This document shows, in pieces, positions 35,126-48,095 of a stretch of 64,000 bases of DNA (its first letter is position 1; each line of letters begins with the position of its first letter). The DNA lies in assembly GCA_003290165.1 (NCBI GenBank), contig QNQO01005816.1, positions 62,001-126,000 on the forward strand, in the 5' to 3' direction. Both the position numbers and the translations under genes were made by a program. Source of the DNA: Berberis thunbergii (Eukaryota > Streptophyta > Magnoliopsida > Ranunculales > Berberidaceae). The notes below the pieces were generated by a model that was not told the origin of the DNA, did not search any database, and worked only from the letters and a program-made list of their open reading frames with translations.

Positions 35126-35927
35126 GTATGTGCATGTGTCTCTCTTCCTTCATCTGTTTCAATGTTTTGAGTGTTCTTGATTCATTATTCTTGAAATTTC
35201 AGTGGTTTTGCTTTTTATATTTAACAGCTCAATCGCTGATGTCAACACTTTGAACTAACTGGTGCAATGTCTGATGAAATTACTGTATGGATTCTTTTTA
35301 CGAAATTAATTGATAGAAAACTATTCTAATAAAGAGGATGCTAATTGTGATCAAAAGAGATATATAATGGCTAAATCACAAATGATTTAGGGTTTCGTGA
35401 ATTTTCCATCAATACTTTACTTTTCCTGATTGACGTTGAGATGGGTGTTTCTGAACGCCTTTCAGCATTTGATGAAAAAGGCGAGCAAGAGATGTTTAAC
35501 TCACTGATTGCTTATGAATGGTTTGTTTGTGGGATTCATATATATACTTGACATGCTACTTTGTTATATACTTGATTATAAGATGATGTACATGAAATCA
35601 TAACACCATATGTTTGAAGTAAACATATACCAAATATTTTTAGGTCAAACAGTTGTCTGGGTTTGTGACATGGAAAGAATTATAGATTTTAGATATTCAA
35701 CTAATTCATTTGATTTTCTTTGGTTAATTCATATTACCTCGATCATCCCTTTGTTTCTTCATGATTCTTTTCAATCAAGTCTTCACTGGGTTCTGAATTT
35801 ATATATTTATAGTTTTTCCTGTCTAAATTCACATTTGGATTCTATCAGTATTTACTATTTCAGTTAATGCATTCATCTAGCCTTTTGAAACTTATTGATG
35901 TTAATTTTTTTGCATGGATATTCTTAG
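35126..35927. other. intron-like sequence, no gene seen
   Basis: T-rich, with no supportable exon. Confidence 0.4.
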
Positions 35928-36578
35928 ATGTCATCTGATTCTGGAAAGAACTATTATCAAATAGCTAAGTCTACTAATGTGAGTCCTCCGAGCAAGAAAT
36001 CTAGAAACCTCCCTGATGATTTTGTCAGCAGGGTGAACTTGAATGCCCGAAATGCATTTAGTTATCCAAAAGCCAAAAAAGCATTTTATAAGAATTGCAT
36101 ATGTGAAAGGTTTAAGTCAGGCACCTGTCCTTATGAGAGCAAGCTTTGAAAATTTTTCCATGGATTTGAAGATATGAGGAAGCATGCAGCCAATTGGCAG
36201 TATCTTGTTACTTTCCACAAGGATGGTCGAATGGGAAATTTGGAAGATCATGATGAAAGCTCTCCCGGATAAAGCTGTGTAAGAGTTTTGTTGCTGGCCA
36301 AGAGTGCCGCTATGGGAAGAAGTGTATATTCTTGCATGAGCACCCTTCCAAGTTTCGGAAATATAAAGCGATATTCAAGGAGAATTTCGCCATCAGCATT
36401 CAGACCCCAAGATCTCCATTGGATAAAGGAAGAGCATTCGACCAAATTACGGCGAGTATCGACTGTTCTCAGATGAATGCAAAGACTCCCGGTTGCATGA
36501 CAAAAATTTGTAGAAAATGGGATATTATTGGTCAATGCCAATTTGGTGACAGGTGTCATTTTGCACATAACTTTTTAG
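35928..36578 (+). pseudogene. captured CCCH zinc-finger protein exon
   Basis: After a CAG-like acceptor the reading starts MSSDSGKNYYQIAK. It then has SYPKAKKAFYKNCICERFKS with a degraded first finger. After a frameshift near 36270 two C-x8-C-x5-C-x3-H fingers appear: CKSFVAGQECRYGKKCIFLH and CRKWDIIGQCQFGDRCHFAH. The segment ends at a GT donor (36579). Three CCCH fingers with this spacing mark a plant RNA-binding zinc-finger CCCH protein. Which member is uncertain. The TGA near 36147 and the frameshift break it. It lies in the CACTA interior, downstream of the DUF866 fragment and on the same strand. Confidence 0.75.
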
Positions 36579-37350
36579 GTATGAGAATTTTTTTGTTTTT
36601 CTTTTCTGATATTTTTTTTCTCTATTCAGCTATGTATTTATAAATTGTAGTTTATTCATTACAAATGTCATTGTTGATGGAATAGACCGTAGTGCATTCA
36701 TTACTAATCCTTAACTATTATAAATTTCCATGTATTCTTATTGCCGACTCTTAGAAAACTTTGATACATTAGGCAGAATATAGACAAATTAACCGTTTTA
36801 GTAAATTCTTCATGCAGATTTAGTTGTTGGCAAAGATATAAAAGAATCTACCTAACTTGTCATTTCTCTTGATTATATTCAGGTGTTGATTGGATAGTTC
36901 ATTTTGAATGGTTAAATAAGAAAGGGTGTTCATTGTATGAAACTGTTGTGCTTTTACTATGGGGTGTCAAATTTTGCAATCCTTTTATCTCAAAGAGTAA
37001 AGTTTAGGTTATACTGAGGGATTGCTGTTGGATATTGTTTCTATCATAACCATAAGTAATCGTCGGACACTATTGGCTCTTTTATCCCTTTTGTAGTTTT
37101 CCCTTTAAGCTTTTCTTTACAACAATATATTTTGTTGGAGGGTTGTGAGGAGTAAACAGGGCTAAAATGCTTGTACAATTATTAAGTACATAGAAATTAA
37201 GCCTTCCAAAATAAAAGTACATAGTAATTAATATTTTTTCTTTTTGCCTGATTCCAACTCAGTGATAGACGCTTGTTTTTTCATTGTGCTGTAACATTTT
37301 ATTATTTATAAATGGGTATTTGCTGATTTTATATTATTGTGAAAATGATG
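36579..37350. other. intron-like sequence, no gene seen
   Basis: AT-rich, without a domain. Confidence 0.4.
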
Positions 37351-37572
37351 AAAGCTCTAATCGTATTCAGGACAAAAATGTTCGAGAGTCTAAAGTTGTT
37401 AAAGAACAACAAAGTCTGACTGTTGAAAGCGAAGTAAGAATTAAGAGACAAAGGTGTATATCTTGGTGTACAAGATGACATAGCAAGAAAGAAAGTGACA
37501 TTCGGAATGGTGATGAGGATGAACTGGCAGATGTGTGGAGGGAGATGACGCTAGCACTAGAATTCACAAAGG
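37351..37572 (+). pseudogene. captured exon, possibly CLASSY/SNF2-like
   Basis: Two coding-like phrases occur: SSNRIQDKNVRESKVVK, then GDEDELADVWREMTLALEFT before a GT donor. The second resembles the acidic DEL-W-EM segment upstream of the SNF2 domain in CLASSY-type proteins. This is a weak, memory-based match, and an unrelated gene is possible. An in-frame TGA at about 37478 separates the parts. Confidence 0.3.
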
Positions 37573-38538
37573 TATTAATACTTGGTAATTATATGATATC
37601 ATTTCCCACATGTATGTGTGATTTGGCTGCTTGCATCCTGTAGCAACAATTGATATTCCATAAAAATACTCGAGCATATTTTCTAAATGTCTTATGTTCT
37701 CTTAACAAAGTACATACCTAACCTAGGAGTATTTCATATTTGATGCATTTTACCTTCGGAATTTGTGATAGAAAATGTGTTTCATTAGACTATATGTATT
37801 CTACTGGTGCTTGTCCTAAGCAAATGCCATGCTTGTATGTAGGAGGTTAGAATGTGTTTTTGTGTGCGAATATTAGCATATGTGTGTATAATCTTGCATA
37901 TTCCGCTTGACACGTTACTGACATTGATATCCAATACCTAGGATAACTTTTTTTTTTTGCGAATTAGCATTTTCGTTATCTTGGTTATTAGCCTTTTTTT
38001 GTTGTCCTCTGTATAATATTCACAGTACATTTATACTACTGTCGCAACTCATCAAGTTACTTTCTTTTATGCCATTGGTATGCCAATACCTTTTTTTTTA
38101 AATTAGTATTTTCATGATCTTCGTTATCAGGTTTTTTTACTGTCCAGTGCATGATATTCATGGCACTTTGTACCATTGACGCTTCCTCCACATATTTCCA
38201 TGGAAAGGTTTCTAAATTTAGAAGAACTTTGTTCCAGTTCTTACTGATCAGAACATGTACACAATTTAGTATAGCACACAAACACATCACTGATCAGAGC
38301 ATGTTAAATTGATATCTGATTAGAAACTTATGCCAATCAAGCTCCCTTCACATACAACAGATTTACTGATATCTGATTATTAATGGAAGTTCATTGAATG
38401 TATTTCTTTACTTCGATCATTGAAGTCATTGTTTTACCTCTAGAAATTAAATCTTTTGTTGAACTAACATAAAGAAGGTTTGGTAAATGCATGCCTATGT
38501 TATTTCTTACCATATTGTCTTTTTTGGCATAAATGCAG
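37573..38538. other. intron-like sequence, no gene seen
   Basis: T-rich, with two similar ~100-bp phrases (around 37950-38040 and 38085-38170, both with TTATTCACAGTACA/TATTCATGGCAC-like text) suggesting an old local duplication. Confidence 0.4.
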
Positions 38539-38853
38539 CTTGATCCAGCTATGAGAGAAGCGTTTGATGTAGCATATGACAACATCCATGCATTCCATAT
38601 GGCCGAAAAGAACGCGGAAAGAATTGTTGAAAACATGAAAGTAAGTAGCGATTAGTCACTTATTCTCTGTTAATGGATTAGTGTGGGCATTGGATTGCAT
38701 AAGATTAGTTTAATAAGTAGTCATGTGCTTGAATGAAAGGCATGTGATTGAAAATTAACTCATAATAGATTTTTCTTAAATTTGATTAGGGAGTTAGATG
38801 CAAACGGGTGATTAACTATTTTGGTTCAGTTGGTATTTATGTTCCAAGAGGAA
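38539..38853 (+). pseudogene. histidinol dehydrogenase exons, left part
   Basis: Exon 38539-38640 (34 codons, AG acceptor and GT donor intact) reads [20 protein letters not shown] and ends IVENMK. The next exon starts at 38790 and reads GVRCKRVINYFGSVGIYVPR. The family is histidinol dehydrogenase, which makes histidine from histidinol in two NAD+-dependent oxidations in plastids. The usual GSVGLYVPGG motif is changed to GSVGIYVPRG. The second exon is cut after the first base of a Thr codon by the CACTA at 38854, and the same codon continues at 63506. Only a small part of the ~480-residue enzyme is present. It lies within the larger CACTA cargo, so it is probably a captured fragment rather than the native locus. 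Confidence 0.85.
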
Positions 38854-38879
38854 CACTACACCAAAAAGCCTATTTAGCT

Positions 38880-39125
38880 ACACGGAAATGGCCACGGCTC
38901 TAAACCGTTGGTTTATTTGCCACGGCCAAAAACTGTGGCTATCATGGTCAACGGCCTAAAATCGTGGCTATAAAAATAAAAACTGTGGCTATAATCAATA
39001 CCCCATGGCCACGACTCTAAACCGTGGGTTGATTTGCCACGGCCAAAAATCGTGGCTATAATGGCCAATGGTCTAAAACTGTGGCTATAAGCGTGTTTTG
39101 AACTGCCAACGGCTTAAAACCATTG
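38880..39125. repeat. CACTA left subterminal repeats (CCACGG...CCGTGG)
   Basis: About eight GCCACGG/ACCGTGG-type units occur as imperfect palindromes of the kind CCACGGCNNAAANCGTGGC. Confidence 0.85.
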
Positions 39126-40542
39126 CTAAACAAGAGTGTTTTGCACGTGCACCTGTGTGGAGAGAGGCGTTTTGCACTCTGGCGAAAACATTTTCACGCT
39201 TAGGCGAAAAAAATTGGGGAAAAAGTTTCGCGCGGTCATTGTGAAAAACAGTTTCGACGTATTGACAAAAAAAATTTGCGCAGGAGAGATCGAGGAGCTC
39301 CATTTTCATTTCAAATCAGATTGTGGAGAACACTTTCACGGTTTGGCGAAAACACTTTTGCCTCCTTCAGTTTTCATTTTAGGGTTCCTTAGAAAATCAG
39401 AGTCAGAGAGAGGAGCAGAGGAGAGTGTGAAGACAAAGAAGAAGAAGTGAACCATAATCAATCAGTGGAGGATCTTTCGGGCCAGGGAACGGCTTGGTCT
39501 GGTAATGCATTTGTTTTTTACTTCTTGAGTTCTTGAAATTTTTTATTTTTATTTTTTCGAGACATGTTAGATTGAAGTAATGTTTTAGCCTTTTGTTGAT
39601 GCATGATTCTGTTGATTGTTTAAGAAACGTTTGTTGATGCTTTCATTTTAGGGTTTGTTAGAAAATCAGAGTGAGAGAGAGGAGCAGAGGAGAGTGTGAA
39701 GAAAAAGAAGAAGAAGTGAATCTGTTTAGTTTCCCACTTAATAGTTCATCAAACAAACACACAGAAATTTGTTGAATATGTTTAGTTTCGATCTGCTTAA
39801 TATTTCCTGATAGAAATTTGAATAGCTACGGCTGAGCTGATCTTCTCAAACAAACTATTTGAAAGTAATACACACTAGTGATAGAAATTGAGATACACAG
39901 TGCGAGTTTTTTTTTTGGGTCATTTGGATAGAAACAAAACGAAGCTTGTTTTTAATATAAAAATGGCTTTAATTGTTGGTGTTCCGAGCATTGACATTTT
40001 ATGGTTCACCAATGACTTGTCTTTTTCTTTCTGATTCAAAATTTTATTATGGGATTGGGAAGTTGCATAGTTATGGATTTAATGCATCTGAAAGAATCTA
40101 TTGACATTTTCTGTTCTTACTTGCACTTTTTTTTTCACATTGTAAGTCGACTTCCCAAGTTAGATTGTCTCACTCATTCATTAGGTGTGTTTATATAAGC
40201 TTTATTGATCTATGGCCAACTTTAATGTAGTTACTTGATGTATATTATATAAGGCCATTTAAAAAATGATTGAAAAAAAAAGCAAACATAATGGAAGAGG
40301 ATGTAAATATTAGTAGGTTAATGGCTTTACAGCCAATGCTTTATAGTAATCACTATAACCTACTGACTATTTAAGATGTATTAGACTTTTCCCTTTTTTG
40401 ATTTTCCCTCTTTAGGATTTCAACTTGGTTGATGCATAGTTCTAGGACATATTTTGGACAAAATTTGAAAAAGTTTTGCATTCTGTTTATATTTTTGGTC
40501 AGGCATTAATAATGTCTAATCTAATAGTATCGTTATTTGTAG
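39126..40542. other. CACTA interior, no domain recognised
   Basis: A 104-codon open stretch at 39136-39450 contains no known domain. Related sequence (GCGAAA-rich) occurs inverted at 57930-58140, so it is element-specific non-coding or leader DNA. A short direct repeat (AATCAGAGT-AGAGAGAGGAGCAGAGGAGAGTG) recurs at 39397 and 39664. Confidence 0.5.
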
Positions 40543-40837
40543 GAGAGAATACGTATAGGTAAGGAAATTCTTGAAGCAAAGCGGATTGAGGAAGATAAAG
40601 AAAGAAAATAGTTTGTCTTGATACGAAAAATCTTTTTGGTTGGAAAATGTTTTATTGTCTTCGGTCTTCACCATTATCTTGTTTCACTTGACCCATTTCT
40701 ATGCAATTTATTTGTTTGCCCCCTAAAACTAAAATAGATTCATTTTCCTGTTGTAGGATAATTGCCTTGCAGAAAGCAGAGAAGGAGGAAGAGAGAAAAC
40801 AAGGGAGAAGATCCGTCAGAAACTCGAAGAGGATAAG
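40543..40837 (+). pseudogene. captured UBXN1-like (UBA/UBX-type) gene exons
   Basis: Exon 40543-40611 reads RIRIGKEILEAKRIEEDKER and then hits a TAG. Exon 40757-40837, after TTGTAG, reads IIALQKAEKEEERK. With a frame change it continues REKIRQKLEEDK up to a GT donor. This highly charged coiled-coil is typical of the linker in plant UBA/UBX-domain proteins related to UBXN1, which bind ubiquitin and CDC48. The UBA and UBX domains are not present. The assignment rests on the linker alone, so another coiled-coil protein is possible. Confidence 0.55.
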
Positions 40838-42113
40838 GTATATGTTGAATTCTCAACTTATCTTTTATTGAGGTATGATTGAAGAATAATTTGTTTAAGT
40901 TCATACTTCATAAACACATTTAATGAGGCTGAGAATTCTTATTTTATTGAGGCTGAAAATTTTGAGAAGTATATAATTAAACCTATTGACATCTGGTGAT
41001 CAGTCTCTCTGGACCCTTGTATATTACCTTAATGATAAAACCACACACATGCCATGCCTAGTAGTAGTAGTGGCTTATTCAGTTAAGTTATGCTCTTGTA
41101 TTTAGATCCCAAGGGCAAACCAAGGAATTGGGAGTGGAACTGACCTCCCTACAATTCAAAATATCAACTAACTGCTCAAAATTTGGACAACTCCCACAGC
41201 AAAAGAGTGATTCAGAATATCCCTACAATTCAGTCTAGTTTCGATCTCCTTTTCACATCTATGCACTATTCATTAAACCCAATCCCCCTTCTTAGCCAAA
41301 GTAGCACAATTCGCCAATCTATCTCATCCTGACAGTCAATCACAAAATGAAACTGGCGAGAATCCCTTTTGGCCCCAATCTAATCTCAAAGGGAAGTTCC
41401 TATTAATCCTCAAAGGGTGCCATTTCTCAAACATGATACTAGCACTAGTTATTAATGTATGTGTGGATAATCTAGCTAGGCTCACCTGCACGTTATTATC
41501 ACACATACTACACCAAATGATTGTAGAGTAATGCAAATGTTGAATGTTTTTTTTTTTGAATTTTTTCAAGACATGTTAGATTGAAGTAATGTTTTAGCCC
41601 TTTCTTGATGCATGATTCTGTTGATTGTTTGAGAAACCCACAATATTGATGTATCTGATAATTTTAGTAGTTCATTGAGAATGTGTTTATGTTTATTAGT
41701 ATCTGAGCCATGTTAAGAATCTTGAAACAACTAGTTCATATTGAACTACTTAAGAATCTATTGATCATAGAATTAACGTTATCTAAGGACCAGTCAGTTC
41801 TTAGTATAGTACTTCCCGACCCTTTTGAAACAGGATCACCGCAAACTTTTCTAATACCTCCTCACGGAACATCAAGAAAGTCTGAATTGAGGAAGTTTGG
41901 ACGATAATAATGTCTGATCTATATCAAATAGATTCTGATGTGGAACAATGTGAAGAAGTTGAATTTCATGAAGAACATGGAAATTTCAAAGCTGATGTTT
42001 TCATAGAAGAATCTAAGTTAAAAATGATAGCTTCACAACATCTAAAACTTAGACAATCTTTTGAATCATGAGTGTTTGACTAAAGTTAATCTTTTAATTT
42101 TTGGTGTGTAGAA
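40838..42113. other. CACTA interior, no gene seen
   Basis: AT-rich. A short coding-like phrase (LPDPFETGSPQTFLIPPHG) near 41808 and an acidic stretch at 41920-42070 may be the decayed first exon of the transposase gene. The phrase TTTTTCAAGACATGTTAGATTGAAGTAATGTTTTAGCC at about 41563 repeats the one at 39555. Confidence 0.4.
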
Positions 42114-44470
42114 ATGTCAACAATTCCTTTAGATAAGTCATGGATGAACAAACGGGGAAGTGCAATGTATATAAACGGCATTAGACAATTCCAAAAGTTT
42201 GTTGAGGATAATGCAAATGGAGAGAGTCTTTTTCCTTGCCCATGTGTTCGATGTAGGAACTCGAGGGGAAACATTAGTGTTGACGACATAGGTGTTCATT
42301 TGTTAAGCCATGGCATTGATACCAATTATGTCACGTGGATACATCATGGAGAGAATATAAACAAGCAGGTGATTGGTGTACCTATGATAGAAGTGGTTGA
42401 ACCTGATGATGCCTTTGAATATCCTAGGATGAACGACCTAGTTGATGATGAATTCCTCAGCATGCAAACTGTGGAGGCTAATGATGGGATAAATGACTTG
42501 AATGACATCGTCGAAGAATGTTTTGGCTGTAATCCAGAAGGTGGTCCGAAACTTTCTTGTGAACCTGAGACAGTTATGAACAAGAAGTATCAAAAGTATA
42601 AGGAAAAAATGACTGTGCCTTTGTACAATGGGTGTCCTAAGGATAAGACCACGTTGTCCACCATTATTGAATTGCAGAATTTCAAGACTCATTTTAGTTG
42701 GAGTGGTAAAAGTGTGATGATGTTGTTAAAATGGCTAAAAACCTTATTGCCGGATGATTGTAATTTGCCGGATAACTACCCAAACATGAAAAACACAATT
42801 AAAGATATGGGGATGGAATGTAAGACAATATATGCATGTGCCAATGGATGCATACTCTATTGGAAAGAATATGAGGGTCTGGTTACTTGTCCAAAATGTG
42901 GTTCTGGTAGGTATAAGGTTTATGTGGATGTCGATGACAACGAGTCTGGCAAGGTATATAGGAAAGAAGCTAAAAAGGTTGTAAAGTATTTTCCATTGAT
43001 TCCAAGGTTGAAAAGATTTTTTAGCATACCGTGGATTGGTGAAGCAATGACTTGGCACAAGGATGCTTGTTCAGATGGGAATTTGATGAGACATCCATGT
43101 GATTCAGAACAATGGAATTCAACAAATACGAGATGGCCAGAGTTTGCCTCTGATAGTAGGAATTTGAGACTTGCAATATCGACTGATGGTTTTAACCCAC
43201 GTGGAAATCTAAATAATGCTTATAGTTGTTGGCCAGTAATAATAACACCTTTGAATCTTCCATCTTCTTTATGCATGAAAAGGAGTTTTGTTTGTTAACC
43301 TTGTTAATATCAGGGCCAAAAACACTCGGAAATAATATTGATGTTTACTTGGAGCCATTCGTAGAAGAGTTGAAGGAATTGTGGGCAGATGGTGTTTCAA
43401 CTTAGGATGTGTTTACTAAAAGCAATTTTCGGTTGAAAGCAATGTTGTTTTGGAGTATCCATGACTTTCCTGCTTATGGGACTCTAGCTGGTTGTAATGT
43501 TCATGGTTATAATGCATGCCCTATTTGTGTAGATGATGTAGAATCTGAACGACTTTGAAACAGTCGGAAGATATGCTATAGAGGCCATCGACATTTTTTA
43601 CCTACAAAACACAAGTTTAGAGATGACAAGGGATTCAACAAAGAAGTTGAACATCGTCGTGCTCCACGATGATTATCTGGCGAAGAAGTTGAAAGAAGGA
43701 TAGTGGAAATTTTGGAAGATAGTTCTACACAAGGTAGGGTTAGTGGCCAAAAGCGCAAAAATATGGTTGATAATGATAACGTCAATGATCAACCAACCAA
43801 TAACAACGCTCCACCGTGGTCTAGAAGGTCCATTTTATCTAATTTGCCATACTGGAAGTTTGTTGAGCTACGGCATAATATTGATGTGATGTATACTGAA
43901 AAGAATGTCATTGAACACTTATTGAACATATTGTTGAATGTCTCTAAGAAAACAAAGGATGGTGAAAATGCTTGAAAAGATATGGAAGACATGGGAACTC
44001 ATAAGAGATATTGGTTGAGCCATGACACTGAAACGGGAAAAACTTCAATGCCAAAAGCATCATTTGCCTTGACCAAGAAAGAAAAAAAAGTTTTTATGAA
44101 TATACTAAAATAGTTGAAATTGCCGAGTGGATTTTCATCCAAGTTGAGTAATTGCGTTCTTGGCAATCCCCTGGAGCTAAGAGGACTGAAGTCACATGAC
44201 TACCATGTCATTATGCAACATTTACTTTAAGTTTTGCTATTCAAAGAATTAGCTTATTCTTTAATATCTTATGTGCTAAAGTAATCAACAAAACAAATCT
44301 TCAGTTGGCACACAAAGGTGTGATTGAGGCAATTTGTGTCCTTGAAAAAGAGCTTCCGCCTTCATTCTTTGTTATAAGTGTGCATTGCATGGCTCATCTA
44401 ATCGATGAAGCGATGCTTGGTGGTCCAATTCGATATCGATGGATGTATCCCTTTGAGCGGTAAATAAATT
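42114..44470 (+). pseudogene. CACTA transposase (TNPD/TNP2-like), broken
   Basis: The first 394 codons (42114-43298) are open. A transposase-associated domain at residues ~3-75 contains PCPCVRCRNS, and a CX4C...CPKCG zinc-like motif lies near residues 245-270 (CANGC ... CPKCGSGRYK). The TNP2 start (WHKDACSDGNLMRHPCDSEQW, then LAISTDGFNP) comes near residues 320-370. After a frameshift at ~43290 it continues with NIDVYLEPFVEELKELW and NACPICVDD. A DUF4218 region near 44190-44460 (LPPSFFVISVH, YRWMYPFER) follows. The protein would bind element ends and catalyse cut-and-paste transposition. Stops at 43405, 43558, 43670, 43974 and others inactivate it. Confidence 0.88.
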
Positions 44471-45700
44471 TTCTAATTTTAGTGCACGTCATCACGTTAT
44501 CTTATTATATTATATACTAATTTATCATTTTATTTATGATTGATAGGTTAATGAAACGATACAAAGACTGCTAAAAATTTCAAATACATAGAAGGATCAA
44601 TAGCGGAATCATACCTTGTAGATGAAGTTGTTACATACTGCATAGAGTATATGACAAAGCCAAGAGGAGTGGCTTGATGTAGATGATGAGTATGTCGATG
44701 AAAAGCCATTGGATAAAAGGAAAAACTATTTGTTAAATAATGTACAATTTAAACAAGCTTGAAGATGGGTTTTCAATGCACTTGCTGATTCGAGTGATTG
44801 GGAAGAGTAAGATATATAATATTTTAGTTTTTTTTAATAACTAGAAATATAGAATTATGATAATATGGTAACTTGTGCAGAAAATACAAAGAATATTGCA
44901 TGGAGTTGGCTACACAAAGTTAAAAAAAAAAAAGTCAAGGAAAAATGTTGAGAAAACCACTGATTTTATTCCTTGGTTGTGTAATGAGGTATTTTATAAT
45001 GTGTATTTATTCATATATAAATATATATATGTATATATATATATGTACATATATATATATATATATAAATTTTTTTTTTTCAGATTTCAGTTCTAAGATG
45101 ATTTGTTTTACAATGTAGTTGGAGAAGGCTGGGGAAACAAATACCACACTTTGGAGGTTAGCCAATGGTCCACAATTTTTTGTAACCCAATATCCAAAAT
45201 ATTGTGTAAATGGTTTCACATTTGTGACAAGTTCTTCGGATGAATGTTTGGTGACACAAGATAGTGGTGTCTCCATGGATGCCATTGCTCATTTTGTTGC
45301 TAGTAAGAAAGATAAGAGGCCAAAGTACCAACTAGTCAAATGGTATGGAGTTGTTAGAGACATACTGGTGCTAGACTACATAGATTTCAAAGAAACTGTC
45401 TTCTATTGTGATTGGGTCAAAGTGGAAGATAAGAAAAATGCATATAAGGTGGACCCAATTTGGAACCATGAGATGGTAAACTTGTCGAAGCTAAAAGACA
45501 AAGGAAGGTGGAAGAGGATCCATTCATTTTAGCTCAAGAAGCAAGTGGGGTATTTATTCAAAAGATCAATCAAATGATGGGTGGCATGTAGTTCTACATA
45601 CTCAAAGAGGCTTGAACACTAATGTCGATAAAAAGGAAACTCCCACTGTGTATCAAAGCATCTTGAAAGACAACCCCAACCTGAAGAGCTTACTGGAATT
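44471..45700 (+). pseudogene. CACTA transposase 3' exons (DUF4216)
   Basis: The open block 45119-45532 matches the DUF4216 tail of CACTA transposases. LVKWYGVVRDILVLDY, VFYCDWVKVED and then NLSKLKD are in the expected order. It follows an AG acceptor and an (AT)n microsatellite at about 45010-45067. Downstream (45535-45700) the tail is read in another frame with stops. Confidence 0.8.
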
Positions 45701-45959
45701 TTAATTGACTATGCTACAATATTTTTTGATGCATTTCTAATGCTATTTTAGTCATCCTCTTTGGTTGAGACCAATTATTTTGTCTTTGTTTCTTATTTTG
45801 ACTTTTGAGTTGGGAAAGGGAAGCTTTGTAGCTAAGTATTCAGATTGGCTATTCCAATGCTTTATAAAAATCTATTAGTGCTATTATGTTGTGGAAGGAA
45901 ACTATCTATAAATGTAGTGTATATAGGTGTTTCTTATTTCTTTTTGTTTGATAATGGTT

Positions 45960-47580
45960 AATATCTATAATGTCATTGATAGAATGGGTAGTACTAGCGG
46001 CAATGTCTCCACCAATGATGTCACTACATCTACAAATGATGACAGTGAAGTTAAAAAAAACCATACATTTCAATGTCCATGGTTTAGCAGTTGGACCTGG
46101 TGCTAGAAATTTCAATAAACGCATTGGAAAGCTTGTTGAAACCCCTTGTGCCCATCAAATTCAAGGGTTGGTACCATGTTACTGACAACTACAAAGAGGA
46201 TGTGTGGAATGGCCTCAAGGTGAGATTTTACATCATTGATTTTCATAATGTCTTATTTTGTTGTCAACTTATATCTCAATGGCTTATTTGCAGCGTGAAT
46301 ACGACATCCCAAATTATGTGAAAAGGAGTGTGCATTTGAAAATGCCAGAATACTTTAGAAGGTTCAAGGCAGATCTTAAGAAGGACTATTTGGATAAGTA
46401 TCCTACCATTGAGGAACAAGAAAAGCATGTTCCAAATGGTGTAAGAGAAGAGGATTGGAAGGAGTTTGTTCGCTATGAGAATACCCCTGAAGCGAAGGCA
46501 ATTAGAGGCCAAAATGTCAAAAACAAAAAGGCTTCAAAGTATGTATGGGGGGTGGCCCAAAGAGTGTTGCAGAAGTAGAGTATGAAATGGTAATTGAGTT
46601 TCTAGCTACTAGTACAATAATAACCATTTAACTATATAGGCTGAGACTAATCTTTCAAGTATATAGGTTGAGAAGAACCCTGATGGGGAACCAGTCACAC
46701 GCACTGATATATGGATTGTTTGTCACACGGGAAAGGATGGAAAACTCATGCATGGTGCTGAACTATATATGGTATGTGCCCAATGATGTCTTTTATACAC
46801 AATTCTTAATTTACTTTGTAGTTGTTTGAATATTATTTGTGTCCTGTGTTATTTTATTTTTTCATTCTTTTTAAGGAACAAGTTAAAGCAAAAAAGGCCG
46901 CCTTGCAAGAATCTTCAACCCAGGGTACCACTGACCTCACTATTGATAATGATCCTCTAAGCCAAGTCTTTGGCCAAGAAGAAAGGGGATGTGTTCGTTG
47001 TGTTGGAACCATCGTCTCTAAAAGGAAGTATGATGCTTCACTTCCCGCTCGTTCATTGCTTTTGGATAAAACATTGGAAGTAAAATAATTTAGCGAAAAA
47101 TATGATAGATTGGAAGAAAATGTTCAATGGATACGAGAGAGACTTGAAAATAGAACTTATGTGAGACCATCAACAAGTGAGGGAACACAAGGAGGGACAT
47201 AAAGAACTGAAGATACACCTTCATCCTGTACACAATCGATAAGGCAACTAGAAAATCCATTACCTCCATCTCCATTACCACCATCTTCTCAAGGTGTTGC
47301 AAGGTTTCCTTCCCCAAGAAAATTTTTTCCTTCAATGTCAAAGACTTACAAAGTTTGTGATTGGCATAAGAATGTCATTGCGATAGCAAAAGAGGTTGTA
47401 GATCCTATCCATCGATTGCCATGGATCATTGAACCCTGCAACAGAGATCATACTTTCCTTATGCTTCAAATATATGACTGAGGTGAAACTTTACAAGAGT
47501 GATCCAAAAGGAGAAATGATGGGGGATTTGGACGTTGGTGATTTCTTCGTATGGTGTAAAAATCATGTGGAACTTGATGA
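45960..47580 (+). pseudogene. TNPA/PTTA-like second CACTA gene (Transposase_24 type)
   Basis: Exon pieces are as follows. 46085-46220 reads LVPIKFKGWYHVTDNYKEDV. 46294-46578 reads REYDIPNYVKRSVHLKMPEY and has the conserved WKEFVRYENTPEAK. 46665-46770 reads NPDGEPVTRTDIWIVCHTGK. 46870-47088 reads DNDPLSQVFGQEERGCVRC. This is the Ptta/En/Spm second protein, which binds subterminal repeats and assists transposition. It lies downstream of the transposase on the same strand, the usual CACTA arrangement. Stops and frame changes between exons indicate decay, though the intron-exon layout is still visible. Confidence 0.82.
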
Positions 47581-48095
47581 TTGATAATTACAACTACCTT
47601 GGTAGTTACAACCTTGAACGATATCCTTGATGCTTGCTATTTTTGTGGACTTGCATGCAATACTGTAGTACTTAGTAGTTATACGTTCATTTTTGTTTTT
47701 TGACTTACACACTCCTGGCTGATTAGGTTTTGGTAGTCCCAAATCTGTAATTTTAATTTGGATTTGGTAGTCCCAAATATGTAATCTTAGTAGTGTTGTT
47801 TTCTTGTTGAATATATGTATATATATATATATACTTACCTATGTTTTTAAATTTATAACAACCCTTTTTTAACTCCGCCAATGTAAAGGTTCTTTTTTAC
47901 ATTGTCGGTCCCAAGCCCGAATAAAGGAGGAAGGATGAGGGTATGTTTACCTTTATCAATTTGTGTGTTAAGTTTCATTATATTTTTTTCATTGTGATAT
48001 GGTTATCTGGTTCTTATATATATATAATAAATTTTCTGATGTGCAGGTGGCTATTGTGATTAGGATATTAGAGAAGTGGCCATTGTCAAACAAGT
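47581..48095. other. no gene seen
   Basis: AT-rich 3' flank of the TNPA-like gene, with a short (TA)n at 47812-47832. Confidence 0.5.

Noticed and set aside
39136..39450. 104-codon open frame in the outer CACTA
   Set aside because: It overlaps element-specific leader DNA that recurs inverted at 57940-58140 and shows no protein similarity I can recognise.
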